From: Heterocephalus glaber
Lineage: Eukaryota; Chordata; Mammalia; Rodentia; Bathyergidae
DNA length: 64,000 nt
Assembly: GCF_000247695.1 (NCBI RefSeq)
Contig: NW_004624781.1
Location: 9,651,067 to 9,715,066 of the forward strand
Direction of reading: 5' to 3'
In this document: positions 47,981 to 59,421 of the stretch, one piece after another
Layout: each line of letters opens with the position of its first letter
Position numbering within the stretch: position 1 is the first letter of the stretch
Notes under the pieces: model-generated
Told to the model about the DNA's origin: nothing
The model's database searches: none
The model's input: the letters and a program-made list of their open reading frames with translations, nothing else
Translations under genes and position numbers: made by a program

Positions 47981-48162
47981 CTGATAGATGTGATGAGACT
48001 CTTAATGGAGTCAGACACAGTGTGGGAATGTCCAGCCAGCACAGACCAGGTCGGTGGGTCTTTGGGGTTGATGGCCAAAGAGCGTGCAGTGCGGATGAGG
48101 TATGATGAGCTCTCCAGCATAATCTTCGCAGAGACCAGGATTGGTTCCTGAGCCTGGGAGCC
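47981..48162 (-). CDS. TLN2: TLN2 exon 7 of 20: C-terminal helices of R7 with conserved Trp
   Basis: 182 nt: 60 codons plus two bases (AG) of a split arginine codon, so the downstream intron is phase 2. Reads GSQAQEPILVSAKIMLESSS, then INPKDPPTWSVLAGHSHTVS, ending SLITSI. Acceptor ..tctcag|GGC, donor CAG|gtcagt. About talin-1 1592-1651. Trp (codon 48046-48048) matches talin-1 Trp1630, which together with Gly1404 forms the KANK KN-domain contact. With the next exon it forms a 315-nt pair that could be skipped in frame. Confidence 0.95.
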
Positions 48163-48576
48163 CTGAGACCAAATAGCAGAGGGGTCAAGGTCAGGGCACA
48201 CAGCGATGAGTGGCTAGTGTGGGCCCTCAAAGTCTTATTCTTTGTCAAGTCACCACCTTCACCTTATGGAGTGAAAGGGGTTAGAGATGGTGGGAACTTG
48301 GGTTCAAGTCTGCTCCTTAAATAGAAGTTCTGAGTATGTCATTTCCCATGAAATAATCAGGCCCAAACCTGAGCGCAGATTGTTCTCAACATATGAAGCT
48401 ATTTCCTCTAAAGAGACGATTCATTGGTTTCATAACTCTGAGTGGTATCATCCACAGTAACTGTACACTACATAATGACAGAGGCCTTTTGGAATTTTAA
48501 CTGGTCATGTGCATTCAACGCTACACAAAATTAGCTGAAGACCCTTGCGTTAACTTTGTTGCAAAGAGCCCCCTAC
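48163..48576 (-). other. TLN2: TLN2 intron between exons 6 and 7
   Basis: 414 nt with no recognised repeat or regulatory element. Confidence 0.85.
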
Positions 48577-48717
48577 CTCAGAGCTGATCTGGGCGGGAAT
48601 GCTGACAAACTCTGGGTTTGATGCAAATGCTGTCAGGTTCTCCACAGCTTCGATCAAGGGTGCAGTGGCAAGGCGACACTTATTGCGGTTGTCTTCAGAG
48701 AAATCCCCATCCAGGGC
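48577..48717 (-). CDS. TLN2: TLN2 exon 6 of 20: end of R8, return to R7
   Basis: 141 nt, 47 codons, phase 0-0, from ALDGDFSEDNRNKCRLATAP to NPEFVSIPAQISSE. Acceptor ..catcag|GCC, donor GAG|gtaggg. About talin-1 1545-1591: the last R8 helix (LIEAVENLTAFAS) and the linker that re-enters bundle R7 near 1587. Together with exon 5 it makes up most of the inserted module. The 5.6 kb intron between exons 5 and 6 is the largest complete intron in the window. Confidence 0.95.
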
Positions 48718-51700
48718 CTGATGGAAAAAAACGAGATTCCATCTGACTGAGAAGTAAAAATCATCCCCAAACTAGAGCAAGTCTTTCCTGGGGAAGAAAG
48801 ACGGTTCAGTAAGAATGCTAGCGGAAATGTTCGGTAGGTTCACAAACAACAAATAAGAACTGGACAGAGAGGCCCAGTTAGCAAAAGCCCGGCTGTGCAG
48901 TGCACAGGACATCTGGCTTCCTGGTCAATCAACTCCCACGCCCATGAGGCAGAGATAGACCTGCTCTTGCCTTGCCTCCCTTGGGCTGGGCTGTCAGACC
49001 CTGTTTTTGAGAGTATAGTCCTTGGACTCTGCTCCTCCATTTCCACTCTGATTACGTTCTCAGTGATAAAGTTGGCACACGTACCGCCTCTCAGTCTTGA
49101 CTGGGTGTCCCTGCTTGATGTCACCACAACCTGGCAATGAACATGGTGGGATCCAATGGGAAGGTGCAAATGGGACTGTGCCCCAATCACGTGGACAAAT
49201 TTCACAACCCTATACATAGTTAACTGGGCCATACAATAAAGGGTATCCACTGAAAGACTCTGTTTGTGCAAAGTACAAATATAGGTGGTATTAGAGGTTA
49301 GAAGGTATTAGAGGTTAGGTCACCCTGTGGAGTGGGTGGGACTGAAGGGGACAGGGAGGGAGGGCTTCTTGATGTTGATAATGTCCTGCTTCTCCATCTG
49401 ACTATCATTACTTAGCAGCTTCAGCTTGGAAAACGCAGAGAGCTCTACACAGGAGGTGTGATTTCTTCTGTATCTTATCTTTTGCTTCACTTTTTTTTTT
49501 TGATTGGTAGCAGGTAACACAATAGCATATTGCTGATTCATAATGGGATGGAAGAGCATCCAGGAATGTGGTCTGTGACCCATGCTGAGCTGCCTCACAA
49601 AGGGTTAACACTTGGATTCAAGGTTTCCCAACACAGGACTCCACCCTCAAGAACAAGACAATCAGAACCAACAGCCTGTGACCTGGGCGCATGTCCCTGC
49701 CTCCTATCAGAGAGCTGCTTTTGGGAAGGCAGTCATGTTTGGAGAAGGCAAATTTCCTTATTAAACGACTAATTAAACTTTTAATTTCATCCTTATGAGC
49801 AGTATATAAAAACCAATTTAGACAATTAGTGAAGAAAAATGCAGAGGCACTGGCATTGTACAACAAACTGGGTCCATGATAGAGGATTCTGTTTCTCACT
49901 AAGACAAGAGGAGGCAGGCAGTGTTGGTCTGAAGGCTATTTCTGCGTAACAGCTACATTCCAATCAAGCCTTGGCAGCTTGGGACAGTAATTACCCATCC
50001 CTGTAATACTAACATTTTCAGAGGAATTCCCAGGAGTCTGGCTAATTTAGTCTTGGCTAATATGGTGCCTGGGTTATCTTGGCTGGTGCCCTTCCCCCAC
50101 CAGACTGGCACTAACCTTCCCCTAACGTCGGACTTGGGGATTCTCCTAGGCCCAATGGATTCCCTACATGCCTGCTCCTTTTCGCTCCTCTCCAGCTGCC
50201 AGCTCTGGAACTAGTAAACGCTGATTTACGTGCTGGCCCAGGCAACAGAGGAGAAGCAGCTCAGCATGGGAATCTCACTGTACCATTGACATCACTGATT
50301 CCTTGAGGTTGGGTCCTCCTGGGCCTCAGAGCAATTTGGGAACATCTGTGGGAGGCAGGTAGGCGCTACCTGATAGGAGCCTGACAAAAGTGGCCCTCAC
50401 ACAGGCAAACAGTGAAACAGGCAGATAGCCAGAGTGGACTTTGGAATCCAAGGGGCTCAGAACCCACCTACACCAATCATGACCCTGGGCTATGGTGCAT
50501 AGTGTCTAGTTCGACAGGAGATGCTGAGCCTTCCACTGGTGTTGCCCACCCTGCTTACTTCTCACTCCACACACCTCCACACTCTCACCCCTTCTTGGCT
50601 CCCAAAGATCTTTCAGTTTACTGGGAAGCCAAGTATTTGATCAAGCCATGGACCATCAACTGAACTTAACTCCAACTGAAATCATGGCTGCCCGCAGTAA
50701 ATCCCAAGGTGAATCCCACTTCTCTAATGGTTTTATGAACTACACCGACACAATGAAAGGGTTTGTTTAGCATAGGTCTTAAAAATCATGTGTCATGTAG
50801 CCCATTGCTATTTACAGGCCAGGGCCTTGAAGAACATGGGCCAGAATACCAAACTACATCAAGCACTCTTTCCTGTTTTCAAAAAGAAAAAGCTGGTTCC
50901 CTCCAAAGGAGGCATTTGGCATCAAAAGGATGGTTTGTACAGACTGATATTCTGTTTCCCCTGGGCACAGCTAAGCCACCCAAGTAAACTGAGGACTCTG
51001 ATCTGCCCGGCAGTCACACACTAAGCAAACAAGAGAGTTTCCTTGTGGTCACAGAACATCTACTGCGTCAGCCATTGGGATGAAAGAGTGAATTCACTTT
51101 GTCACATGTTGAGGAGCATCAGACAGGGGCATTCCCTACTGCTGGGCGGGCTGCTCCAAGTGTTCACACCACAGTCTCCCAGGGATCTTGGAGAAATTTC
51201 CTTTGTGCAGGAATAAGAATCAAAGATCCACAAGTTTTGAGGGGCCTCCTGGAACTTACAGACCATTTAGTACCAAACCCCTGATTTTCCCAAACAAAAT
51301 CTGATTTTTCCAAATAAGAAAATACCACAGAGACATGATTTGCTAAGGTCACCCTGTTACTTACCAGCATTCCTCCAACCATAAGCCACGCTTCCTGGCT
51401 CCCTTTTCTCCTACTGACCTTAGACAAAAGCCAACAAGGAGGAGGAGTATGAAGCCCTTGAATGTTTCCCTTTTCTTCTGAAAAAACCTACATTACCAAT
51501 CCAAACACAAGGATGACCAAGAAAACATACTCACAGCCAAGTCAAATTTGATTACATAGAGCTGCATCGGGTGTCTGTGGTACACACTGGAAATGCTCAG
51601 TTGCAGAACTCTGAGCTTTACCTCCCTGGTAAGGGGCAAGGCCAAACTTCAACTTCTCAGAAAAACAAAAGCTGGTGTTACATAATTTCTACTTGGCACC

Positions 51701-52701
51701 CAAACCTGAGTGATGGCATATTTAAAATAACATTCCATTCCACACATCTGATTTAAGGCTAGGTAATGAGCAGATGGGAGAGAGAAGCAAGCGTGTGCGC
51801 AGTGACCAGCACATATGGCAGCCCCTGTCCAGGGTGGGTCTCCTAACTTGCCTGGCATTTAGAGCCATATCTGGCAGACAGGACACATGCAGAAATGTCC
51901 TCTTCGTGAGCTGTGCATTGGGATTTGAAATGAAGCCATTGGTAGAGATTTGAGATCACTGGATGTGCACACTCTACATATTTTTCTGTTCCTGGTGCTT
52001 CTCTGGCCAGGTCTCCTCCCTCCTTCTTAACTAGAAGGGTGTGGTAGCTGGGGTTTATGCTTGGGCACACCCCTACAGAGAAAACAGAAAAACAACCCTG
52101 CGAAGCAGAGCACTGAGAAAAATGCAGCTGTGAATGCAGCTGTCTGAAGTATTTAAGGAATTAAATATTCATTTGCTTTTTGGTTTGACAGGATACTTAA
52201 CCATGCCTTCCAATAGGAAACCTATCTGGGTACACTACAGAGGGCTACTATGAAATGTCCTTCGCCATTTCCCTATTAGTAAACTGAAAATAAAGCTCAA
52301 TGCTCCCAGCAAACCCAGCCACGGGCTGGGGTGGGGGATTGAAAACCAAGCTCATTTCTGACAAATCAAGGGACAACAGGCTCATTTCAGCTCCTCCTGC
52401 ACTGTTGCTGGTTCCTGGGTGTTCAAGGGCATGCGACAGTCACCGGGCACTGCTCCTCTGATGTCTCTGCACAGGCCTGTCCTTCTGGCCATTGCAGGGC
52501 CTCATTTGTGGCAGGGAACTGCACAGAGGGCTCAGCAGTGTGAGAAGAACATTAGAAGATGAGACTTTACAGGGATGCCTCACATAGAGACAGATCAGGA
52601 TGCAGAGTGAAGGCAGAGGCACAAAAGAAAGGCTCCAGGATTTCTTCTAGAATAAGGAGCTTCTTCCCCTCCCCAACCCTTTAGTCTAAGTGTAATTTGT
52701 T

Positions 52702-52789
52702 GTGTTTTTTTTTTTGGTACCAGGGATCGAACTCGGGTCCTTGCACTTGCGTAGCAGGTGGCGAAACCACTGAGCTAAATCCCCGGCCC
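52702..52789 (-). mobile_element. ID-like SINE, minus
   Basis: Poly(T), then ggtaccagggatcgaactcg ... gagctaaatccccggccc. Perfect 11-bp duplications tgtaatttgtt at 52691-52701 and 52790-52800. Confidence 0.92.
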
Positions 52790-52999
52790 TGTAATTTGTT
52801 TTTTAATGCTCAGAAAATGACCAACTTAGATTAATTTTGCAGCAACCAATGATGATGTCACCACTTTCAACTATATTACCCTTTCCGTCCCCATTTCCCC
52901 TAAACTTATACACAAGCACTATAAACAAAACAAGGTCTTTCTTCCCAGACGAGAAGGATTGATTCATCTCTCCATCCCAAACGGCTGAGCAGTACACTG

Positions 53000-53170
53000 G
53001 GGCTGAAGACAAGAGGCCTGGGGCCTGGGTTTGAATTCTCACCCATCCTTGCTGGCTGGGTCACCTTGATAAAACTACTCAACCTCTTTGTGTCTCAGTT
53101 TCCTCATCTATAAAATAAGGATCAGTGTAGGGGGATTACGTGGCCTGGATGGTTAACATACACAAGGTGC
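53000..53170 (+). mobile_element. MIR SINE
   Basis: gcctgggtttgaattctcac, tactcaacctctttgtgtct and cagtttcctcatctataaaa match the MIR consensus well. Confidence 0.75.
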
Positions 53171-54314
53171 AAAATAAACATTTAAAAGGGTAAGCTTTAA
53201 TTACTAGTACTTTGAACTATAGTGTCAATGGAGGTCAGCAACTGTCAGGATCCTGGGGTAACAGGGGAATGGGTTTAATTTATTGGTTTACTTTAACATA
53301 TTATTGCAGAGATTTTGGTTGTTTATTTTTAAAATGACTGTTGAAAGAGCTAAGAAACCTCTGCCTGGGAAACTGCCCTGTGCTTTTACAGCCAGCTTCT
53401 AGCTGCCACTGGGCTGGGTGCTCTCACCTTGGCTTCTCCTGGGCTCTTCCTCCTGACCGACTATCTGTGGGATTATACAGGCTTTCTTGTAGCGGGAGGA
53501 AAATGAGGTGCATAGTGTCCTGTCCTCTGGAGGTCTCTGGGAAGAGACCATTCCTCCAGGACTTCTCAGCAGCTAAGCAGGTCCCTGATCCAAGTACAGA
53601 TGGGGACCCTGAGATAAAAAGCATTCCAGTTTTTCCCTTTACCTGACCAGGTTTGCACAGAACTGCTGTCCTCCCATGACAATATTGCTTTGAAGGCCAA
53701 GCCAGGGTGGGGGCAGGACAGGGCTGGGCTTTGTGCCTGTGGTCTGCTGTTTTCCTTCTAGGTCAGCTGCCTGGGGCCTGCTTGGTCCCAGCCTAGGGCA
53801 GGCTGTATGGCTTTCTCGCCCACCCATTAGACTGCAGCCTGGCCACCATCCATTCCCCCATGTGCCCAGGGACTTTAATACAAAGATGAGGTCAGTAGGA
53901 AAACAGAACGTATTAACTGAAAGAACTTAATGTTCCATTTAAAAGATTGAAACTATAAAAATCAGAATAGGTATCAGGAGAAACTTTTTAAAAACATGAT
54001 TTTTCCATAATTTCCTTTTTCCTCCATATCCTCTCTTTGTCCATTTACACCCAGTAACGAGGGCACAGCCCTCTCAGCCCGTTCAAAAGTGCCCCAGTAA
54101 CCCCAGAGTTTAAGTTCACTGCCCACAGAGAGGGCCAGCAGAGGTCCCACAACCAAGCCCTCCAGCCCGACTTCTGCCCCTAGGCCCAGGGTGTGGGCGC
54201 AGAGACCCAGGGTGTGGGCTTTCCCTCATCAGTGCACCTGTTAGTGAGAGATTCCCCCTCTCTGCTCAGCAACAGGTGTCATGGGGACCAGCAAGACTCC
54301 AGGCAGCCACCTAC

Positions 54315-54476
54315 CTTGATAGTCTTCACCAGGTTGGCGGTGCTGTTGGCGACCTCCTTGGCCGACTGGACGAAATGCCTCTTGGCCACGGGGTTGGCCG
54401 TCTTCGATGAGGCTATGCGGCAGGCGTTGCACAGGGCCGAGGTGTGCTTGGCCACGATTGTGGCCGCTGACAGGAC
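54315..54476 (-). CDS. TLN2: TLN2 exon 5 of 20: R8 bundle, vinculin-binding helix
   Basis: 162 nt, 54 codons, phase 0-0, beginning VLSAATIVAKHTSALCNACR and ending with KEVANSTANLVKTIK. Acceptor ..tttgtag|GTC, donor AAG|gtaggt. About talin-1 1491-1544. The last helix (RHFVQSAKEVANSTANLVKT) matches the vinculin-binding site of R8 known in talin-1 (about 1512-1546). In R8 the site is part of a mechanically weak bundle protected by R7. The cysteine pair CNACR and the basic AKRH patch are conserved with talin-1. Confidence 0.95.
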
Positions 54477-54739
54477 CTACAAAGCATGGAGCCAGGTTGG
54501 GGCACCCCGTGTCTCAGGGCAGAGGGGCCTAGACTCCTCTTCAACTCCTGTGCCCAGAACCCGGGCACCCCCAGTGTCTCCAGGGAGGGAGAGGGCAAGG
54601 CACACAAAGACAGAATGAAAGCGGAAAAGGGAAGGAGGTGGCGATGCGGCTGGCGGTGGGCTGGGGCCCTCACAGTCTCAAAGGGGATGCAGTCAGCAAG
54701 TCTTTGCAAGGCCTAGGCAGGAGGTCCGGGGTCCAAGCT

Positions 54740-55050
54740 CTAGGCCAAGGCCTAGACACACATAATTTAACACATTTTCTAGCAGTCACAATAAAATAAG
54801 TAGAGAAACACGAGAAATTAATTTAAATCAGATATTTTATTTAACTCAATATATGCAAAATATTTCATTTCATCATATAATCAGTGTACAAATACTGTGA
54901 ATGAATTTTATACTGTTTTGTTTATACCAGGCCTTCGAAATCCAGGATACATTTTATAGTTATAGCCAATCACAATTTGGACTAGATGGGTTTCAAGCGA
55001 CTAGTACCCATGGATCACTAAGGGCCACCACATTGGAAACCCCAGGTTTC
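54740..55050 (+). repeat. Old AT-rich interspersed repeat, family not named
   Basis: tattttatttaactcaatat, ttcatcatataatcagtgta, gccttcgaaatccaggatac and tgggtttcaagcgactagta follow a wording I know from an ancient mammalian repeat, but I cannot name its family. Confidence 0.45.
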
Positions 55051-55333
55051 TTGAGTGAAATCAACACCAAGGTGCACCTGCTCCCTCTGCGTCCTCAGCT
55101 GCTATAGGCACAAGCGCCCTCCCCTCAACCTTTGCTGGGGCTGGTCACACCCTCTAGCCGTAACGGGACAGGTACCCTGACACTCCAGCTCGAAGCCCTG
55201 CTTGATTCAGGTGTTCCCTGTGTCGCCTTTTCACATGGGTCCTTCATCAGCCTCAGGAACACTGATCTCGGGGTGCGTGGGGTACACGCTACTCCATATC
55301 AGTCACTCTTTCTTTTATTACATATTGCTTTTT

Positions 55334-55410
55334 GGGGGGTACCAGGGATTGAACTCAAAACTTCATGCTTACCAGGCAGGCGCAGTGTCGCTGAGCTACA
55401 TCCCTGGCCC
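55334..55410 (-). mobile_element. ID-like SINE, minus
   Basis: ggggggtaccagggattgaa ... ctgagctacatccctggccc. Direct repeats attgcttttt at 55324-55333 and 55414-55423 flank it. Confidence 0.85.
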
Positions 55411-55436
55411 CACATTGCTTTTTTTAGTTTGTTTTT

Positions 55437-55615
55437 TATGGTGCTGGGAATTGAACACAGAGCTTTTGCACTAAGCTGTATCTCCAGCCACTTTTTATTC
55501 TGATACAAAGTCTTGCTAAGATGCTAAGTTGCCCAGGCTGGGCTCAAACTTTCAATCCTCCTGCTGCAGCCTGCCAGGGTGCTGGCATCACAGGCTTGCA
55601 CCATCACACCTGGCT
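55437..55615 (-). mobile_element. B1-dID composite SINE, minus
   Basis: On the + strand an ID-like reverse half (gtgctgggaattgaacacag ... tgtatctccagcc) is followed by a reverse B1-like part (gttgcccaggctgggctcaa ... ccatcacacctggcta), the order expected of a minus-strand B1-dID. Confidence 0.7.
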
Positions 55616-56194
55616 AGGAACCCATGGCCCTCGGGTAGCAGAAGTGTCACGGAACATACCATCTCTTCCTCCCACATCTCTCTGGCTCCTCTGTGTGCAG
55701 GGATTCTGACCCTGACTCAGGCCTGGCTCAGGGCCTTTGTCTCTGAAGAGACAGCTCTTTCAGAGGACTCATCACACCTTCCTTTGTGCATGCTCTGCTT
55801 TGCCATCCTATCCCAAAAGCAGCATTTTCTAAACTTTGCCCAAGAAACTAAGAGCTAAAGGGTAGAAGACCAGAACTCACGTTGATTCCTTAGAGTACGG
55901 CACAGAACAAACCCACAAGGAATGTCCTCTGGATGGAGCATAGTTGTCAGAATCCCTTACAAAAGTCCCTGAGATTCCTTTATTCCTCCTGCCTGCTGGC
56001 ATCCTTCTCTAAGCATATGCAACTTTCTGCTTTTCCCACATTCTGCAATACCTTTCATGACCACTGTCTACAGCGCCACATTTAACTGGCTTTGCAAGCT
56101 CTGAAATGACAGGATTCTTTACTAATTCTGCAATCTCCCACAACCCAGCTAGAGGAGCCCGAGGGCTCACATACCCTACATTACCCCAGGTTAC

Positions 56195-56338
56195 CTGAGA
56201 CGGACTGCTGCCGGGGTCCACCAGGTTCTGGCATGCCATCTGGATTGCCTGGTTAGCCCTGGCAAACTGGATGGGGTCCACCAGGCCCTGGTGGCCTGCC
56301 TGGCTGTTTGGATCAGAGATGCCAACCAGGTACGCCGC
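56195..56338 (-). CDS. TLN2: TLN2 exon 4 of 20: R7 to R8 crossover
   Basis: 144 nt, 48 codons, phase 0-0, reading AAYLVGISDPNSQAGHQGLV then DPIQFARANQAIQMACQNLV and DPGSSPSQ. Acceptor ..ttctag|GCG, donor CAG|gtaacc. About talin-1 1443-1490: the SDPNSQAG loop leaves R7 and enters the inserted four-helix bundle R8 (about 1461-1580). R8 is a hub that binds vinculin, RIAM, DLC1 and paxillin LD-type helices in talin-1; talin-2 is expected to behave similarly. The short loop DPGSSPSQ differs from talin-1 (EPGCTQAQ), a paralogue-specific position. Confidence 0.95.
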
Positions 56339-57609
56339 CTAGAAAGAGAAAACCAGAGCTCAGGCTGTCTGCTCCCGGATGAGCTGGTGGGAGATGGCAG
56401 TCTGACCATACTCCCAACTGGCACGCTTAGGTTCTGCCCGGTGCACACTGGTCAGGGTAATCTCATCCCTTCTGCCAAGGAGGGTGTAGTTATGGACATG
56501 CCTGTGCCAGCCTGACTTGCCAGCAGGAGTCTGCTGTAAGCAAGAGCAAACAAAGCCTCATTGTTCTTAAGAGAGAGCCTTCAAGAAAGTCATCTGTGTG
56601 CCATGGACAAGATGGATGCAGCCTTGATTTCTCCTGGCAGCCATCTATGATCACGATGGCTTCTGCACAAGGCTGACTCTGACTGGTAGATGAGGGAGGC
56701 AGGAAAAAGTGGGTGCAGACGGATGGTTTGGAGTTGTTCAGTCAGCCAAGCCTGTTGCCTGTTCTATCCAAGGGTTTCTTGGGTAGCTGAACACGTCCTT
56801 ATTATTGAGGTCAGGATTTCCCAAAGGAGGAAGAACCTTAACTTGATAATTTAGTAAGAATAAGATGGCTCAGGAAACGTAACAAAAAAGACAGCAACTG
56901 GTTCTCAAGAGGACAAGAGGCTCCAAGAGAAAGTCTTTTCTCTCTGGATGTGGTAGCCCAATAAGGGAGAAAATGAACTAAAAAGCAGGAATGGTGACTC
57001 TAATTTATTTCCCCTGAGAATGGGGAGGAATAAGGGTAGAAAATTTCATCACCCCAACTAGAGATGTTTCTCTTTGCCTTTGGAAAATCTTCCAAGTTCA
57101 AGATAACTGTCAGTGATAAGCCACTTAAGGCACATGCTGACATCTTTGAAGCTACTGCTGCAGGACTGCAGTAGTTACTAGAAGGGCACAGGCCATAGTA
57201 GAGCAAGGACCACGCCCTATCATGTCTGCGTGATGGTGTCTAATTTTTTCTTTCTGTGATCCTAAAAAGAACATGACTTATCATTTTTGCAATTCTCAAG
57301 TCTCAGAAATTTTAATTATCCAGTGCTTGTGTTTTCCCCATGGAAACAACTCATCTATAACAATGACCTTAAAAAAAAGTTGGCCTATGACCCCACATGC
57401 CTGACCCACTGCCGTGCCCCCTGGGGATGAGTGGCTCTTGCTCTGCCTAAATGTCACCTAACTCAGAGCCACTTCCTCTCCCATGGTTCCTGTGGTGCGT
57501 AAAGAAGGAGCTGGAGCTTCCTCATTCCTCTCACAGGGGTCTGGTCACTCCTTACCCATAAGGCACAGGACACAAGCTGGGAAGATCTGCCCTGGAACCA
57601 GTCTCTTAC
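56339..57609 (-). other. TLN2: TLN2 intron between exons 3 and 4
   Basis: 1.27 kb with no recognised repeat, exon or RNA gene. Confidence 0.8.
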
Positions 57610-57732
57610 CTGGGCTGCGGCCTCTGTCAGTCCACAGAGAGCCTTGGATGCAATTCCCACACATTCCCCAAAGGCAGGGAGATCCCCGGTCTTGGCATTC
57701 TGTGAAATCCCTGCCATTGACTCGCCTAGGAC
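57610..57732 (-). CDS. TLN2: TLN2 exon 3 of 20: R7 helix with the KANK-contact glycine
   Basis: 123 nt, 41 codons, phase 0-0, from VLGESMAGISQNAK to CGLTEAAAQ. Acceptor ..tttgcag|GTC, donor CAG|gtaaga. It aligns to about talin-1 1402-1442 in R7. The third residue, Gly (codon at 57724-57726), matches talin-1 Gly1404, reported as critical for KANK binding by R7, so that interface looks intact. Cysteines in GECVGIASKALCG sit in an otherwise alanine/glycine-rich amphipathic helix. Frame is open across both borders on the genomic strand, but the flanking codons are intronic. Confidence 0.95.
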
Positions 57733-59331
57733 CTGCAAAGCAAACAACCAGCAATGTTCTCCATTGAGCACTGTTACAGGAGGCTATGCTTGTGACTTTA
57801 AGCCCAAGGCCACTTCATTAATACTATTTGCCATTTTCCCCTTCTCCTCGCATTAAGAAGAGATTCCCCAAAGAGTTATACCATTTCTGGTCCAGAAAGA
57901 GAAATAAGGAAAGTATGAATCTTTCATCTAAAAAGTTATCTATATGCCAAAGAGATACAGTTAATGCACACTAACAATAAAGTGCACTCTGTGTAAGGCC
58001 TCCCATGGGGAAATGGTGCAATCTGAAGACCATTAGTTCCCAGAACATAACAATCGCATCCATTGAGCTATATAGTTGAAGTCCTATTCTGAAAATGGAT
58101 GTACTTTTCCTGGAATCATTCATTTAAATAGATCTTTGTTAAAGACGTTTCCTAAATATTTTAAGTATTTTTGCCTTATGTTGAAATTCACTGGTGTATA
58201 TTTTCTCCAGACTTCAAAATAACAGCTGAAAAGGATTTTAGTACTCAGAATCTAATGCAGAGCATTCAAATACACTGCAAAAGGTAACACAGAAGGACAC
58301 ATGGGCAGAGCCAGGGAACTGACCCCAAATCTGGTGCTCTAATGTCTATGCTCGGAGGGCAGGTCACACTTTCCAAGATCACAGGTGATAGAACAAAAAG
58401 GTTTTCACCCTTTGAAAAGACTATGGTATTGCAGAGTCTAAAACCGATGCAGAACTCTTCATCTGTCAATAGGCCATCTTGGAGAGGTAAATGAAATAAT
58501 TTCCTAAAATTGCTTACATATACAATATAATGTAGTTATTGTAAAGAGTTGCAAAACAAAGAAGTTAGAGACCATTTTTCTATACTGACTTTCTACCTTG
58601 CTCCTAACCCTGTATTCTTCTTTAAGAAGAAACCATTTCTTTGGATCTGGGTTTGTAAAACATATGCTCCCCCTCCCCAGGGCAATCCATTCTTCTACCA
58701 AAGAGGCTAGACTGAGGAACTTGTACTCTTAGCCCAATCCAAACCAAGCTTTTCTGACATCACCAATATCTGTGTTTCCCCAATACTAATGTGAAAGTGA
58801 TATAAATAAGCATCCAGGTGCAAAGCTAGACAGCAATAACTCAACACTCATTTACTTCACTTGCATGTCATGGTCAATTTTTGATTTTGAGGTTTTCTCA
58901 AAAGTCACGGACGTAATTACCATAGACCAGTGTACCTCAACAGAGTTTTTTCCTCATTATTGTTCCACCAAGGCATCTGCATAGACTTTTCCCCAAATTA
59001 GCACCCTCATCTAATTGAACAATAAGGAATAAGACTGTATGCTTCCGAGAGCACAGGGTGGAACCTGGAGCTTCTTAGAAATACGTAATGTCAGCCATAT
59101 TTCAGAATTACCAATCAGAAATCTGGGAGTGGAGCCCAGAAAATGGCACTTAGTAAACTCTCCAAAGGATTCTGAGATATCATAAGGTTTGAGAAGCCCC
59201 TGAGAAAAGGGATCCAATACAAAGCTTTACCACGTAGCAGCCACTGGCAGATGCATATAAAACACATGTCAATCTTTCCCCACACTGAAAAGCAGTGTGA
59301 ATTTCTGGATTATTGCACAGAACAGGCTTAC
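57733..59331 (-). other. TLN2: TLN2 intron between exons 2 and 3
   Basis: 1.6 kb. A MER5/Charlie-like element occupies about 58925-59203; the rest shows nothing recognised. Confidence 0.8.
58925..59203 (+). mobile_element. MER5/hAT-Charlie-like element
   Basis: gagcttcttagaaatacgta, ggagtggagcccagaaaatg and ataaggtttgagaagcccct follow MER5/Charlie wording. Confidence 0.5.
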
Positions 59332-59421
59332 CTTGGAGTTTTCCATCACACTCTCGATGCAGTCAAAGTAAGAGAGGTCACTAACAGGCTCATTAGGATT
59401 ATCCAACATCCCCTTGACGGT
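59332..59421 (-). CDS. TLN2: TLN2 exon 2 of 20: R7 helix
   Basis: A 90 nt exon of exactly 30 codons, phase 0 at both ends, reading TVKGMLDNPNEPVSDLSYFD and ending SVMENSK. Acceptor ..tgtgcag|ACC, donor AAG|gtaagc. It corresponds to about talin-1 residues 1372-1401, helices of bundle R7. Talin-1 carries the related NDMSYFGCLDSVMENSK here, so the SYF..C..SVMENSK core is conserved while the loop (NPNEPVSD) differs. R7 forms a double module with the inserted R8 and is the known binding face for KANK proteins. Loss of this exon would keep frame but remove a bundle helix. Confidence 0.95.

Larger units (their letters stand above)
48718..54314 (-). other. TLN2: TLN2 intron between exons 5 and 6
   Basis: 5.6 kb, the largest complete intron. 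Only one young SINE (52702-52789, minus) and a MIR (about 53000-53170) are recognised. The 48720-52650 stretch is unusually free of recognisable repeats; I see no exon there. Confidence 0.8.
54477..56194 (-). other. TLN2: TLN2 intron between exons 4 and 5
   Basis: 1.7 kb. An old AT-rich interspersed repeat (about 54740-55050), an ID-like SINE (55334-55410, minus) and a B1-dID composite (55437-55615, minus). Confidence 0.8.
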
